Below are positions 36,246 through 45,554 of a stretch of DNA of 58,739 bases, one piece after another. Both the position numbers and the translations under genes were made by a program. The notes under the pieces were generated by a model that was not told the DNA's origin, made no database searches, and saw only the letters and a program-made list of their open reading frames with translations. Source of the stretch: Paraburkholderia diazotrophica. GTDB lineage: Bacteria > Pseudomonadota > Gammaproteobacteria > Burkholderiales > Burkholderiaceae. The stretch is taken from assembly GCF_900108945.1 (NCBI RefSeq), contig NZ_FNYE01000046.1, forward strand, positions 1 through 58,739. Reading direction: 5' to 3'. How positions within the stretch are numbered: position 1 is the stretch's first letter; every line of letters begins with the position of its first letter.

Positions 36246-36938
36246 GTGGAGAAGATCCACCGTGTGCTGATTGCCGAAGACCAGCCGCTGCTGCGCGGCG
36301 GACTGTGCTCGATGGTTCGCGCGCTGCCGCAATACAGCGTCGCAGGCGAGGCGAGGGACGGCGTCGAGGCGTGCAGTCTCGCGCTGTCGCTGCTCCCCGA
36401 TCTGATCCTGATGGATCTGTCGATGCCCAGCAGGAGCGGCGTCGAAGCGATCGCGCAGATCAAGGGGAAGGCGCCGCAGATACGGATCATCGCGCTGACC
36501 ATTCACGCGAGCGACATGCACGTGCGCGAAGCGCTGGCAGCGGGCGTCGACGGCTACGTACTCAAGGACACATCGTTCGACGAGCTCGTCGAGGCGATGC
36601 GCGTCGTCATGCTCGGCCTGCCCAACGCGACCCTGGACGAATACGGCGCGCGGCACGGCGAGCCGCGCGGCCTCGCGTCGAACGTGCAGCACGCGCAGAC
36701 CTGGAGCGCGCTGACGTCTCGCGAGCGCACCGTGCTGCGCCTCGTCGCGGAGGGCTGCACCAATCGCGAAGTGGGCGAGCAGCTGCGCCTGAGCCCCAAG
36801 ACCATCGAGAAACATCGCGCGAGTCTGATGCGCAAGCTCGGCGTATCGAATGCGACGGGACTCGTGCGCGTGGCGTTCGAACTCGGCGTGCTCGCGCTGC
36901 CCGAGGAAGCGGGCAATGGGTTGAACTACTTCATCTGA
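36246..36938 (+). CDS. NarL/LuxR-type response regulator 2
   Basis: A 230-residue regulator paralogous to the one at 32926, with the same landmarks: E11/D12, D57 in LILMDLSMPS, VLKDTSF, and the LuxR HTH (LTSRERTVLRLVAEGCTN, then LRLSPKTIEKHRASL). It lacks the long acidic tail. It starts at GTG five bases after GGAGG and 22 bases after the SCO gene, so the two form one operon. It probably shares the kinase at 33788-34939 with the first regulator. Confidence 0.9.
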   Translation: MEKIHRVLIAEDQPLLRGGLCSMVRALPQYSVAGEARDGVEACSLALSLLPDLILMDLSMPSRSGVEAIAQIKGKAPQIRIIALTIHASDMHVREALAAGVDGYVLKDTSFDELVEAMRVVMLGLPNATLDEYGARHGEPRGLASNVQHAQTWSALTSRERTVLRLVAEGCTNREVGEQLRLSPKTIEKHRASLMRKLGVSNATGLVRVAFELGVLALPEEAGNGLNYFI

Positions 36939-36954
36939 GCAGCCCGGAACTGGA

Positions 36955-36990
36955 GGGTCTTTACCCATCCGTTTGCACGAGTCTCCCTAC
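36955..36990 (+). promoter_or_regulatory. Candidate response-regulator operator upstream of the type II secretion operon
   Basis: GGGT-4-ACCC (36955-36966) is followed by AGTCTCCCTAC (36980-36990), 84 bases before the pseudopilin start. Similar elements occur at 35065-35107 and, partly inverted, at 16238-16265. Confidence 0.45.
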
Positions 36991-37073
36991 TTAGCGTGCG
37001 TGCGGACGTGAACAAGAATGCATTCAGGCGTCCTGGCCGCGCGAAGCGCGGCAGTCATAGGGAGGACAACAAC

Positions 37074-37577
37074 GTGAGCGACATCCGGTTCATGTCCCCA
37101 TGCGGCAAAGCTGGCGCTGCGCATGCACGAAACGCGACACGAGCCGCACAGGCCGCACCGGCCCCACAGGCCGGGCGCGAGGCCGGCTTCACGCTGCTCG
37201 AACTTCTCGTGGTCATGGTCATCATCGGTCTTCTGGCGGGCCTCGTCGCGCCGCGTTATTTCGAGCAGGTCGGCAAGTCGAACACGAAGATCGCGCGCGC
37301 GCAGATCGAATCGCTCGGCAAGGCGCTCGATCAATACCGGCTCGACGTCGGCGCCTATCCGACCACGGAAGAAGGCTTGCAGGCGCTGATGGCTAAACCG
37401 CAGGACGCGCCGCACTGGAGCGGCCCCTATCTGCAGAAGGCCGTGCCGCCCGACCCGTGGGACCGTCCCTACCAGTACCGCGCGCCCGGCGAGCACGGCG
37501 ACTACGACCTGTATTCGTATGGCAAGGACGGCCAGCCGGGAGGCGCGGGTGAGAACTCGGACGTGATTTCCTGGTGA
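37074..37577 (+). CDS. gspG: GspG-like major pseudopilin of an atypical type II secretion system
   Basis: A 167-residue prepilin with the type IV cleavage motif AG/FTLLELLVVMVIIGLL (cleavage after G38). The body is a typical GspG: APRYFEQVGKSNTKIARAQ, DQYRLDVGAYPTTEEGLQAL, DPWDRPYQYRAPGEHGDYDL and a calcium-loop-like YGKDGQPGG. The leader of 38 residues is unusually long. GTG at 37074 follows GGGAGG; the open frame reaches back to 36996 without a good site. It is the first gene of the secretion operon. Confidence 0.9.
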   Translation: MSDIRFMSPCGKAGAAHARNATRAAQAAPAPQAGREAGFTLLELLVVMVIIGLLAGLVAPRYFEQVGKSNTKIARAQIESLGKALDQYRLDVGAYPTTEEGLQALMAKPQDAPHWSGPYLQKAVPPDPWDRPYQYRAPGEHGDYDLYSYGKDGQPGGAGENSDVISW

Positions 37578-37623
37578 AGGGCGCTTGAGCACGCTTGAGC
37601 AACGCGATGCGAGGAGAAGCGAC

Positions 37624-38826
37624 GTGAAGTACGTGCTGCGGGTCTTCGATACGAGCGGGACGGTGCAGACAGTGCGCGTCGAAAGCGATTCGACGGCGGC
37701 TGCGGCAGCGCTCGCGCGCGCACGAGGATTGAGAGTCGTGTCGGTGTGCGGCGAGCGCAGCGGAGTGCAGCTGCGCGTGCGTGCGCCGGCGCTCGTGCGC
37801 GGCAAGTTCAACGTCGAACTCTTCGCGCGCGAACTCGCGGCGCTGCTGTCGGCGGGCGTGGGTGTCGTCGATGCGTTGCGCACGCTCGCGAGCAACGAGC
37901 GGCGCGAAAGCTCAGCGGGCGTGTATCGCGGATTGCTGCGGCGTCTCGAAGAAGGGCAGTCGTTGTCGGCGGCGCTCGAACAGGCGAGCGACGTGTTTCC
38001 CGCCGTGCTCGTCGCGTGCGTGAAGGCGAGCGAACAGACGGGCGGTCTCGCGGACAGTCTCACGCGTTATTCGCGCAACAGCGCGATGCTGCACGAGCTG
38101 CGCGCGCGCGTGGTATCGGCGGCGATCTATCCGACGGTGCTGCTGGTGGTGGGCGCCGTCGTCGTGCTCTTTCTGCTGGGCTTCGTCGTCCCGCGCTTCG
38201 CGACGCTGCTCGAACATAGCGGACGCGAGCTACCGCTTCTTTCGCAGCTGCTGATCGCGTGGGGCAGCCTGGTTCACGCGCATGACAAGACGCTTGCGAT
38301 CGCGCTCGCCGTACTGACGATCGCGGGCGGCATCATCCTGCGCCGTCCGTCCACGCGCGACTGGATCGCCGATCGCATGCTCGCGTTGCCGGGCATCGGC
38401 CAGTACTTCCGCGTGTTTCGCCAGTCGCAGTTCTTTCGTACGACGGCGATGCTCGTCGACGGCGGCATTCCCGCCGTGCGTGCTTTCGATCTGGCGAGAG
38501 GACTGGTCGGCCGTTCCGATCAGGCGGCGCTCGGCCGCGCGCTCGACCAGGTGCGCAACGGCGCGAAGATTTCCGACGCGTTCCAGCAGGCGTCGCTGGC
38601 CGACGCGATCACGTATCGGCTGCTGACCGTCGCGGAGAAAACGGGCGGCCTCGGTCCCGTGCTCGACCGCATCGCCGCGTTTCAGGAAGCACAGGTTGCG
38701 CGTGCAATCGATCTGATCTCGCGGCTGATCGAGCCCGCGATGATGATCTTCATCGGCGTCGTGATCGGCGGCATCGTCGTGCTGATGTACATGCCGATCT
38801 TCGAAATCGCGTCGAGCGTTCAATAG
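37624..38826 (+). CDS. gspF: GspF-like inner-membrane platform protein
   Basis: A 400-residue membrane protein with two T2SSF domains: FARELAALLSAGVGVVDALRTLA with ALEQASDVFPAVLVACVKASEQTG, and FFRTTAMLVDGGIPAVRAFDLA with LLTVAEKTGGLGPVLDRIA. Three membrane helices are placed as in GspF. The N-terminal extension is short. GTG at 37624 follows GAGGAG. Confidence 0.92.
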   Translation: MKYVLRVFDTSGTVQTVRVESDSTAAAAALARARGLRVVSVCGERSGVQLRVRAPALVRGKFNVELFARELAALLSAGVGVVDALRTLASNERRESSAGVYRGLLRRLEEGQSLSAALEQASDVFPAVLVACVKASEQTGGLADSLTRYSRNSAMLHELRARVVSAAIYPTVLLVVGAVVVLFLLGFVVPRFATLLEHSGRELPLLSQLLIAWGSLVHAHDKTLAIALAVLTIAGGIILRRPSTRDWIADRMLALPGIGQYFRVFRQSQFFRTTAMLVDGGIPAVRAFDLARGLVGRSDQAALGRALDQVRNGAKISDAFQQASLADAITYRLLTVAEKTGGLGPVLDRIAAFQEAQVARAIDLISRLIEPAMMIFIGVVIGGIVVLMYMPIFEIASSVQ

Positions 38827-38840
38827 CAGGCGAGGGCGTC

Positions 38841-40577
38841 ATGGACACGGCGAGCATCGCGAACGGCATCGACGGCACAGGCAGCGTCGATCTGCGCGAC
38901 GCGCTGCGCGTGCTCGCCGAACGGCATGGCTCCGGACTGCGCGCGCTCGAAGACCTGCTGTCGCAAACATCGGCGAGCCCGGACGAAGTGCTCGCGCGAC
39001 TCGCCGCGCAATGTCACATGCAGCCCATCGCGATGCAAACGCTGAACGGCATGCAGCCGGACTTCGACATCATGCCGTTCGTCGAGGCGACGACGCGTCT
39101 TTGCATCTGCTTTCGCGATTGCGAAGCAGGCGATTCGGAAACAGCGCGGGGCCTGCTGTTCGTGATCGCCGATCCGCTCGACCGGCGCACGCGCGGCAGC
39201 ATCGAGCAGCGCATGCGCGCGCGGCCCACGGTGCCTTATCGATGGGCGCTCGCAAGCGTCGGCGATATCACCGCGTGGCTCGCGGTGCGCGAGAAAGACG
39301 TGCGCGCGATGGACTCGCTCGCGCTCGACCAGGCGAGCCCGCATGCCGCCGATCCCGCGTCGCTCGCGCTGACGCTGCAAGGCATCAGCAGCGACGACAG
39401 CGCCGTCGTGCGCCTGCTCAACTCGACGATCTACGACGCGCTGAAGATGATGGCGAGCGACATTCACCTCGAATGCCGCGCCAACGGGCTGATGATCAAG
39501 TGCCGCGTCGATGGCGTGCTGACGGTGGTCGGGCGCGTCGAAGGGAGAGACGTCGCGGATCAGGTGCTGTCGCGCGTGAAGGTCATCTCCGAACTCGATA
39601 TCGCCGAGCGGCGCGTGCCGCAGGACGGGCGCTTCAAGGCCGTCTACGCAGGCCGCGAAATCGACTTCCGCGTGTCGATCATGCCGAACCAGTTCGGCGA
39701 GGACGCGGTGCTGCGCATTCTGGACCGCTATCAGCTTTCGCAGGCATCGGGTGGGCTCACGCTCGAAGCACTGGGATTTCAGCAGGACGACACGCGCTTC
39801 ATGCGCACCGTCGCCGCGATGCCTTACGGCATGCTGCTCGTGACGGGACCGACGGGCAGCGGCAAGACCACGACGCTCTACGCGATCCTCACGGAGATCA
39901 ACGACGGCCTCGAAAAAATCGTGACCATCGAAGACCCCGTCGAATACCAGTTGGGCGACATCCTGCAGATTCCCGTCAACGAGGCGAAAGGGCTGACCTT
40001 TGCGCGCGGCCTTCGCTCGATTCTGCGGCACGACCCCGACAAGATCATGGTCGGTGAAATCCGCGATCCCGAGACCGCGCAGATCGCCGTGCAGGCGGCG
40101 TTGACGGGCCACCAGGTCTTCACGACCGTGCACGCGAACAACGTGTTCGACGTGATCGGTCGCTTCACGAACATGGACGTCGATCCGTATAGCTTCGTGT
40201 CTGCGCTCAACGGTGTGATCGCGCAGCGGCTGTTGCGGCAGTGCTGTCCCGATTGCGTGACCGAGGATACCGTCGATGCCGACACGCTCGCGCGTTCGGG
40301 CATCGATCCCGATTCGGCGGGCGGCTATCTGTTCCGGCGCGGCGCGGGATGCGCCGCGTGCCGTGGCAGCGGCTATCGCGGACGCCGTGCCGTCGCGGAG
40401 GCGCTGCGCATGGACGACGAACTTCGCCAGCTGCTCTCGGAGCGCGCGCCGCTCACGCAGATCAAGGCAGCCGCATTTCGCCAGGGCATGAAGACGCTGC
40501 GGGGCGCGGCCGTGAAGCTCGTGCAGAAAGGCGAGACGACGCTCGAGGAGATCAACCGTGTCACGATGGTCGAATGA
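38841..40577 (+). CDS. gspE: GspE-like secretion ATPase
   Basis: A 578-residue motor ATPase. An N1E/GspE N-domain (residues 1-170) is followed by the ATPase core: P-loop GPTGSGKTT at 336-344, Asp box KIVTIEDPVEYQL, Walker B KIMVGEIRDPETAQIA and His box TGHQVFTTVHANN. The tetracysteine zinc motif CCPDC...CAACRGSGYRGR near residues 467-515 is complete, which separates GspE/PilB-type from PilT-type motors. Confidence 0.93.
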   Translation: MDTASIANGIDGTGSVDLRDALRVLAERHGSGLRALEDLLSQTSASPDEVLARLAAQCHMQPIAMQTLNGMQPDFDIMPFVEATTRLCICFRDCEAGDSETARGLLFVIADPLDRRTRGSIEQRMRARPTVPYRWALASVGDITAWLAVREKDVRAMDSLALDQASPHAADPASLALTLQGISSDDSAVVRLLNSTIYDALKMMASDIHLECRANGLMIKCRVDGVLTVVGRVEGRDVADQVLSRVKVISELDIAERRVPQDGRFKAVYAGREIDFRVSIMPNQFGEDAVLRILDRYQLSQASGGLTLEALGFQQDDTRFMRTVAAMPYGMLLVTGPTGSGKTTTLYAILTEINDGLEKIVTIEDPVEYQLGDILQIPVNEAKGLTFARGLRSILRHDPDKIMVGEIRDPETAQIAVQAALTGHQVFTTVHANNVFDVIGRFTNMDVDPYSFVSALNGVIAQRLLRQCCPDCVTEDTVDADTLARSGIDPDSAGGYLFRRGAGCAACRGSGYRGRRAVAEALRMDDELRQLLSERAPLTQIKAAAFRQGMKTLRGAAVKLVQKGETTLEEINRVTMVE

Positions 40578-41499
40578 TTCGCGCGGCGGCAGCGTCAACG
40601 TCGGCATCGGCACGCGCGAGATTGCCGTGAGTCCGCGCGCGTCGCGTTCGTTGCGTTGGGGACGCTTTCACAAGACGGCGCTAACGAGTTCACCGCGCAG
40701 CGTGCTGATGTCCGACGCACAGCGCTACACCGAGAGCGGCGTATTCGACGCGTTGCGCGCCGCACTCGCGCCGATATCCGATGATGGCGCGCCGCCCGCA
40801 AAGCAGGCGCCTTCGCGAAACCGTCGCGCGCACATCGTACTCGACGATTTCTGGGGCAATCACGCGATATTGCGCGGCGACTTCCGCACGCTGCGTACGC
40901 GCGAGATCGACGAGATCGCGCGCGCGCATTTCGTCGATACGTATGGCGTGGATGCCGAAGCGATCGTCGTGCGCGCCTGCGTGCAGCGCGGCGGCCGCGC
41001 GCTGTTCGCGAGCGCGTTGCCGCGTACGCTGGTCGACGGCATCCGCGAGACGGGTACGGCGGCGGGCGTCGATATCGAGGCGCTGAAACTGTGCCTGCCG
41101 GAAATGCTCAATCGCACGCTGAACTGCGTCCCTCAAGCGAACGCGATGCTCGTCTTCGCAGCCGACGCGCTGATGCAGGCCGTGCTGATCGAAGCGGGAC
41201 ATTGGGTCGGCTACGACGTGCAGCGTCTCTTCGATGGCGACGCAGATGATTCCGAGCGGATCGCCGCGCTCGCTGTGCAGGCGTTCGAGCGCTGCGCGGA
41301 AGGTTCGAAGACGAAACGCCAGGATTGCGCGCTCGGCCTGTACGGCTTCGATGTCGATCACGCGTCGCTTCAAGCAGGCTTTGCGAGCGTGACCATGCTT
41401 GCGTCATGCGCCGCCGATACAGGCAATGAGACGGGCAACGAAGCAGGCGACAGGACACGCCCAAGCTTCGCGTGCCGTCTGCTGGAGTACGCGCAATGA
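40558..41499 (+). CDS. GspL/PilM-like cytoplasmic assembly protein
   Basis: A 313-residue soluble protein whose GTG start lies inside the end of gspE (20-base overlap, GAGGAG upstream). Sequence similarity to known families is weak. Its position between GspE and a PilN-like membrane protein, the absence of a membrane segment, and stretches such as LPRTLVDGIRETGTAAGVDIEALKLCLPEM and NAMLVFAADALMQAVLIEAGH fit the actin-like PilM / GspL-cytoplasmic domain. The assignment rests mainly on gene order. Confidence 0.6.
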   Translation: MSRWSNDSRGGSVNVGIGTREIAVSPRASRSLRWGRFHKTALTSSPRSVLMSDAQRYTESGVFDALRAALAPISDDGAPPAKQAPSRNRRAHIVLDDFWGNHAILRGDFRTLRTREIDEIARAHFVDTYGVDAEAIVVRACVQRGGRALFASALPRTLVDGIRETGTAAGVDIEALKLCLPEMLNRTLNCVPQANAMLVFAADALMQAVLIEAGHWVGYDVQRLFDGDADDSERIAALAVQAFERCAEGSKTKRQDCALGLYGFDVDHASLQAGFASVTMLASCAADTGNETGNEAGDRTRPSFACRLLEYAQ

Positions 41500-42026
41500 G
41501 CGAGCCGCTTCACATCGACTTCGCTCGCAATCGGCCGCGCCTCGCGCCAGCAGGGCTCGTCGTGCTGGGCGCAGCCGTCGTGCTGCTGCTCGTGAGCGGC
41601 GTGCTGCTGTGGCGGGCTTACGACGATAACGATCGCGTCCAGGAGCGTTTCGAAGAAGCGCGGCACCGGCTGTTCGCGAAGACGCATCCCGTGAGGGCGC
41701 AGCCCACCGCCGCCGCGATGCATGCGGAAAAGCAGAGCCTCGCCGTGTTGCGCGAACTGACCGTACCGTGGCAGGACCTGCTGTCGATCCTCGAAGACTA
41801 TCCGGACCACGACGTCGCGCTGATCGGCATCGACCACAATCCCGTGCAAAGCCAGATACGCATCACGGCGGAAGCGAAAAACTTCGACGCGATGATCGCG
41901 TACCTGCGCTACCTGCAATCGAGCAAGCTGCTGCGCGAGGCCGTCCTCAACGATCACGAGATCGAAGCCAACGTTCCGGGCACGCCGGTCCGGTTTCAGA
42001 TCACTGCCGTATGGAGTCGATCATGA
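41496..42026 (+). CDS. PilN/GspL-C-like membrane assembly protein
   Basis: A 176-residue protein with a short cytoplasmic tail, one membrane helix (about residues 22-43, LVVLGAAVVLLLVSGVLLW), a coiled-coil-like stretch and a ferredoxin-like periplasmic domain (VALIGIDHNPVQSQIRITAEAKN), the PilN/GspL-C plan. It overlaps both neighbours by ATGA. Confidence 0.7.
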   Translation: MSEPLHIDFARNRPRLAPAGLVVLGAAVVLLLVSGVLLWRAYDDNDRVQERFEEARHRLFAKTHPVRAQPTAAAMHAEKQSLAVLRELTVPWQDLLSILEDYPDHDVALIGIDHNPVQSQIRITAEAKNFDAMIAYLRYLQSSKLLREAVLNDHEIEANVPGTPVRFQITAVWSRS

Positions 42027-42604
42027 ACGAGCCGCTCATGAACGCCGACTCCGTGCGCGAGCGCCTTCTTACGTTGCGCTTCGAGCTGGTGCGCCGCTTC
42101 GGCGTGCCGGGACTCGCGGGCGTCGTGTTGCTGTGCGCGGCGGCCATCGTCGCGAATGGCGCGATGCGCATGCAAGCGGGCACGCGCGATCTGTCGAACG
42201 AAGTGAGCCCGGCGCGAGCCGCGAAGAAAGCCGACGTTGCCGGCGATGCGCGCGCGTCCGCCGATGCAGCGATGCTGGAGACCTTGCCCGAGCTCTTTCC
42301 GCGCTTCGCCCATAGCGCGGACGACATTGCCGCGATACTCGCGCGTGCCGGCGAAAACAATCTGACCGTCGGTTCCGCCGAATATCTCGTCGTCGCCGAC
42401 TCGGGCGGACGGTATGTCCGCTATCAGATGCTGCTGCCCGTCAAGGATCAGTACGGCGCGATCCGGCGTTTTCTCGCATCGGTGCTGAACAACCTGCCGA
42501 ACGCGGCCTTGCGCGAGATACACGTCGAGCGGCCCGCTGTCGACGGCAGTGTGCTCGATGCGCGCGTCCGGTTCGAACTCGTCTACGGGACGGCGCGGCC
42601 ATGA
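42023..42604 (+). CDS. PilO/GspM-like membrane assembly protein
   Basis: A 193-residue protein with one membrane helix (about residues 27-46) and a periplasmic domain (AAILARAGENNLTVGSAEYLV, RYQMLLPVKDQYGAIRRFL, ALREIHVERP) that fits PilO/GspM. It overlaps its neighbours by four bases on each side, so the whole set is translationally coupled. The open frame upstream to 41768 is a shadow. Confidence 0.7.
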   Translation: MNEPLMNADSVRERLLTLRFELVRRFGVPGLAGVVLLCAAAIVANGAMRMQAGTRDLSNEVSPARAAKKADVAGDARASADAAMLETLPELFPRFAHSADDIAAILARAGENNLTVGSAEYLVVADSGGRYVRYQMLLPVKDQYGAIRRFLASVLNNLPNAALREIHVERPAVDGSVLDARVRFELVYGTARP

Positions 42605-43209
42605 ACCCGAACTTCGTTCGCCGCGGCGTGCTCGGACTGTGCCTGATCGCAACGATCGCGCTTTCGGTGAAGGAGTGGCGGGCGTCGCAGGGTTCGGCGG
42701 CGATGGCGGCCGTGAATCCCGCGCGTCATCGAGCAACGCTGCCGCCTGCGTCTGCGCGAGATGCGGCGAAAGAGCGCTGGACGAAAGCGCCGGGGAAAAC
42801 GACGAACGCTGCAAGCACGGTCGCGCCATCCGCATCGCATGCAGCGGATACGTCGAGCGAAAAACTCGCGGCATTGCGCAAGCCCATGTCGCTCGAATCG
42901 CGCAACAACCCGTTTGCCGCATCGTCGTGGCTGCCGCCGCCGCCACGCGTGGTGCAGGCGCCGCCCGAGCCTCCTCCGCCGCCGACTGCACCGCCCGTGC
43001 CTTTTGTATACCTCGGCAAGCTGGATGGATCGACGCTCAAGCCGCGCGTATTCCTGAGCAGCGGCGACCAGTTGCTGATCGTGTCGCAGGGCGAAATCGT
43101 CGATGGACAGTATCGCGTCGAGTCGATTTCCGACGGCGATATCGTGCTGACCTATCTGCCGCTGAATCAGAAGCAGGTGATCTCCATACCAGGGGAAGGA
43201 AAACAATGA
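42601..43209 (+). CDS. GspC/PilP-like protein
   Basis: A 202-residue protein with an N-terminal membrane helix (residues 8-24), an Ala/Ser-rich linker, a polyproline stretch (VVQAPPEPPPPPTAPP) and a C-terminal beta domain (VYLGKLDGSTLKPRVFLSSGDQ, then YRVESISDGDIVLTYLP) that resembles the homology region of GspC and the PilP beta-domain. Such proteins connect the inner-membrane platform with the secretin, encoded next. Confidence 0.72.
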   Translation: MNPNFVRRGVLGLCLIATIALSVKEWRASQGSAAMAAVNPARHRATLPPASARDAAKERWTKAPGKTTNAASTVAPSASHAADTSSEKLAALRKPMSLESRNNPFAASSWLPPPPRVVQAPPEPPPPPTAPPVPFVYLGKLDGSTLKPRVFLSSGDQLLIVSQGEIVDGQYRVESISDGDIVLTYLPLNQKQVISIPGEGKQ

Positions 43210-45551
43210 CAGCCGCACGCAGCCGCGATGAGAGCCGCAACGGGGACAGCGGCTCGCCGACGCGCTATCCGCCCGACCCAGCGTCCCCTGCGCGCCGTTC
43301 GCGAGGCGTGCCTCACGTGAAGCGGCAGGCCGCGTGCATCGCGCTGGCCGTGCTGGCGCTCGGTGGCTGCGTGACGCCGCCCGCGACGCGCCAGAACGAT
43401 CCCACCAACGCGCAATTGCAGATCGACTATCTGCACGACCGCGACGGGCGTGTGAATGCGCTGCTCGACGACGCGGAAGCGTACCGCGCGAGCTATCAGT
43501 ACGACCTCGCTGCACAGAAGCTCGGCCAGGCTTATCAGATCGATCCGACGAGCGAACGCGGCCGCAAGATCGGCGCCGCCGTCGACCGCGACCGGCGCGA
43601 TCTCACCGCGTTGCAGGAAGCCGACCGGATGATGCAGCGCGGCTCGTACGCGCTCGCGGAACAGCGCGTGCATCGCGTGCTCGCGCAGAATCCGACCAAT
43701 CCGATGGCGCAGCAGATGCTCAAGGAGATTCAGGACAAGCGCAACCAGCAGCGCGCGTTGAAGGAGGAGAAGATCGCCGCGTCGTCGATCATGCGTACGC
43801 CCGTCACGCTGCAGTTCCGCGATGCGAACGTGCGCATGGTGTTCGAAGCGCTGTCGAAAACGACGGGCCTCAATGTGATTTTCGATCGCGACGTGCGCGC
43901 CGACCTGAAGACGACGATCTTCGTGACCAACGCGACGCTGCAGGACACCGTCGACATGATCCTGATGCAGAGCCAGCTCGACAAGAAACAGTTGAACGCG
44001 AATACGCTCTTCATCTATCCGGCGACACCCGCGAAAGAACTCGAATATCAGGAGCTGAAGGTGCGCACGTTCCAGCTGTCGAACGTCGATGCCAAGCAGA
44101 TTCAGGGCTTGCTCAAGAGTCTGCTCAAGCTCAAGGAAGTCGTCGTCGACGAACGCGCGAACACCGTCACGATACGCGGCACGCCCGATACGATACGCGT
44201 GGCCGAGGAGATGATCGCCGCGCAGGACATCCCCGAGCCAGAGGTAATGATGGAAGTGCAGGTGCTCGAAGTCTCGCACGACCGCATGACCGACCTCGGC
44301 ATTGAATGGCCGAATACGTTCACGATGGCGACGCCGGCGACGGCTAACACATGGGGCGAGCTGCATCATTTGCCCATCAACGCGCTGAACGTGAGCGGGC
44401 TGTCGGCGACGGCCAACTTCAAGCTCAGCGATACCGACGCGAACCTGCTCGCCAGTCCGCGCATCCGCGCGCGCAACAAGGAAAAGGCGCGCATCCTGAT
44501 CGGCGACAAGGTGCCCGTGATCTCCAGTTCGAGCACGCCGAGCACGAGCGGACCGTCGTACACGCAGATGGTCCAGTACCTCGATGTCGGCATCAAGCTC
44601 GAAGTCGAGCCGCAGGTCTATCGGGACGGCGATGTCGGCATCAAGCTGAACCTCGAAGTGAGCAACATCACGAAGGTCATTCAGAGCGACAGCTCGCAGG
44701 CCGGGCTGACGACGCTCGCGTATCAGATCGGCACGCGCAATGCGTCGACGAGCCTGCGCCTGCGCGACGGCGAAACGCAGATTCTCGGCGGGCTGATTTC
44801 CGATCAGGACCGCGAGACGGCCGACAAGGTGCCCGGCCTCGGCCAGTTGCCCGTGCTCGGGCGGTTGTTCTCCAATCACAACGCCGATCACATCAAAACC
44901 GAGATCGTGCTGCAGATCACGCCGCATATCGTGCGTCCGCAGACAGCCGCCGATGCGGATACGCAGGAAGTGTGGTCGGGCACCGACGTCAACGTGCACG
45001 CGGACCAGTTGCGGCTCGATCCCGTCGTCGCGGAACTGGAGCCGCCCGCGCCGAGTCCCGTGATCCGCAAGCCGGGCAGCGTGGGTGGAGGCACGACAGG
45101 AGGTGCGGCCGCCACGCCGCACAGCAGCACGCAGAACCGGCCGGGGACTTCGCCGCCCGCCAGCGCGTTTGGCCAAGCGCCCGTGCAGCCGCGTACGACG
45201 CCGCCACCGCAGCCTTACGGCGGGCGCTATTCGACCTTGCCCCCGCCGCCCCCGCCGCCGGCGGGCGGTGCCGCGCCGCCCGCCAACGGAGCCGCGGCGC
45301 CTGCCGAGCAGGGCGCGGGCGAGGCGCCGGCGGGCAGCGAGAACAACGGCGGTGCGCCATCCAACGCTTACGCCGCGCCATCGAGCGCATACGCAGCACC
45401 ATCGAATGCTTACGCCGCGCCCGCTGTGCAGGGCGCGCCTCCGCCTCCGCCCGCGCCTGCCGCGCCCGCGCCGCCGCCGATGCTCGTGATGCCGCCTGGC
45501 GACATGCCCAGCGACAACCCGCTGCGCTCGATCCAGAACGGCGGGTACTAG
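43206..45551 (+). CDS. gspD: GspD-like secretin with TPR-like N-terminus
   Basis: A 781-residue outer-membrane channel protein. A lipoprotein-type signal (LAVLALGGC) is followed by about 120 residues of TPR-like helices (ALLDDAEAYRASYQYDLAAQKLGQA, MMQRGSYALAEQRVHRVLAQNP), then secretin N-domains (LQFRDANVRMVFEALSKTTGLNVIFD) and the secretin domain ending QLPVLGRLFSNHNADHIKTEIVLQITPHIVRP. A Pro/Ala-rich tail contains three SNAYAAP-type repeats. TPR domains are not found in classical GspD. ATG at 43206 overlaps the preceding stop; GTG at 43317 would give a signal peptide of normal length and is a good alternative. Confidence 0.9.
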   Translation: MTAARSRDESRNGDSGSPTRYPPDPASPARRSRGVPHVKRQAACIALAVLALGGCVTPPATRQNDPTNAQLQIDYLHDRDGRVNALLDDAEAYRASYQYDLAAQKLGQAYQIDPTSERGRKIGAAVDRDRRDLTALQEADRMMQRGSYALAEQRVHRVLAQNPTNPMAQQMLKEIQDKRNQQRALKEEKIAASSIMRTPVTLQFRDANVRMVFEALSKTTGLNVIFDRDVRADLKTTIFVTNATLQDTVDMILMQSQLDKKQLNANTLFIYPATPAKELEYQELKVRTFQLSNVDAKQIQGLLKSLLKLKEVVVDERANTVTIRGTPDTIRVAEEMIAAQDIPEPEVMMEVQVLEVSHDRMTDLGIEWPNTFTMATPATANTWGELHHLPINALNVSGLSATANFKLSDTDANLLASPRIRARNKEKARILIGDKVPVISSSSTPSTSGPSYTQMVQYLDVGIKLEVEPQVYRDGDVGIKLNLEVSNITKVIQSDSSQAGLTTLAYQIGTRNASTSLRLRDGETQILGGLISDQDRETADKVPGLGQLPVLGRLFSNHNADHIKTEIVLQITPHIVRPQTAADADTQEVWSGTDVNVHADQLRLDPVVAELEPPAPSPVIRKPGSVGGGTTGGAAATPHSSTQNRPGTSPPASAFGQAPVQPRTTPPPQPYGGRYSTLPPPPPPPAGGAAPPANGAAAPAEQGAGEAPAGSENNGGAPSNAYAAPSSAYAAPSNAYAAPAVQGAPPPPPAPAAPAPPPMLVMPPGDMPSDNPLRSIQNGGY
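45360..45422 (+). repeat. Three 21-bp repeats in the gspD tail
   Basis: Three in-frame 21-base units encode SNAYAAP, SSAYAAP and SNAYAAP. They lie in the low-complexity C-terminus of the secretin, probably exposed outside the barrel. Confidence 0.8.
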
Positions 45552-45554
45552 ACA

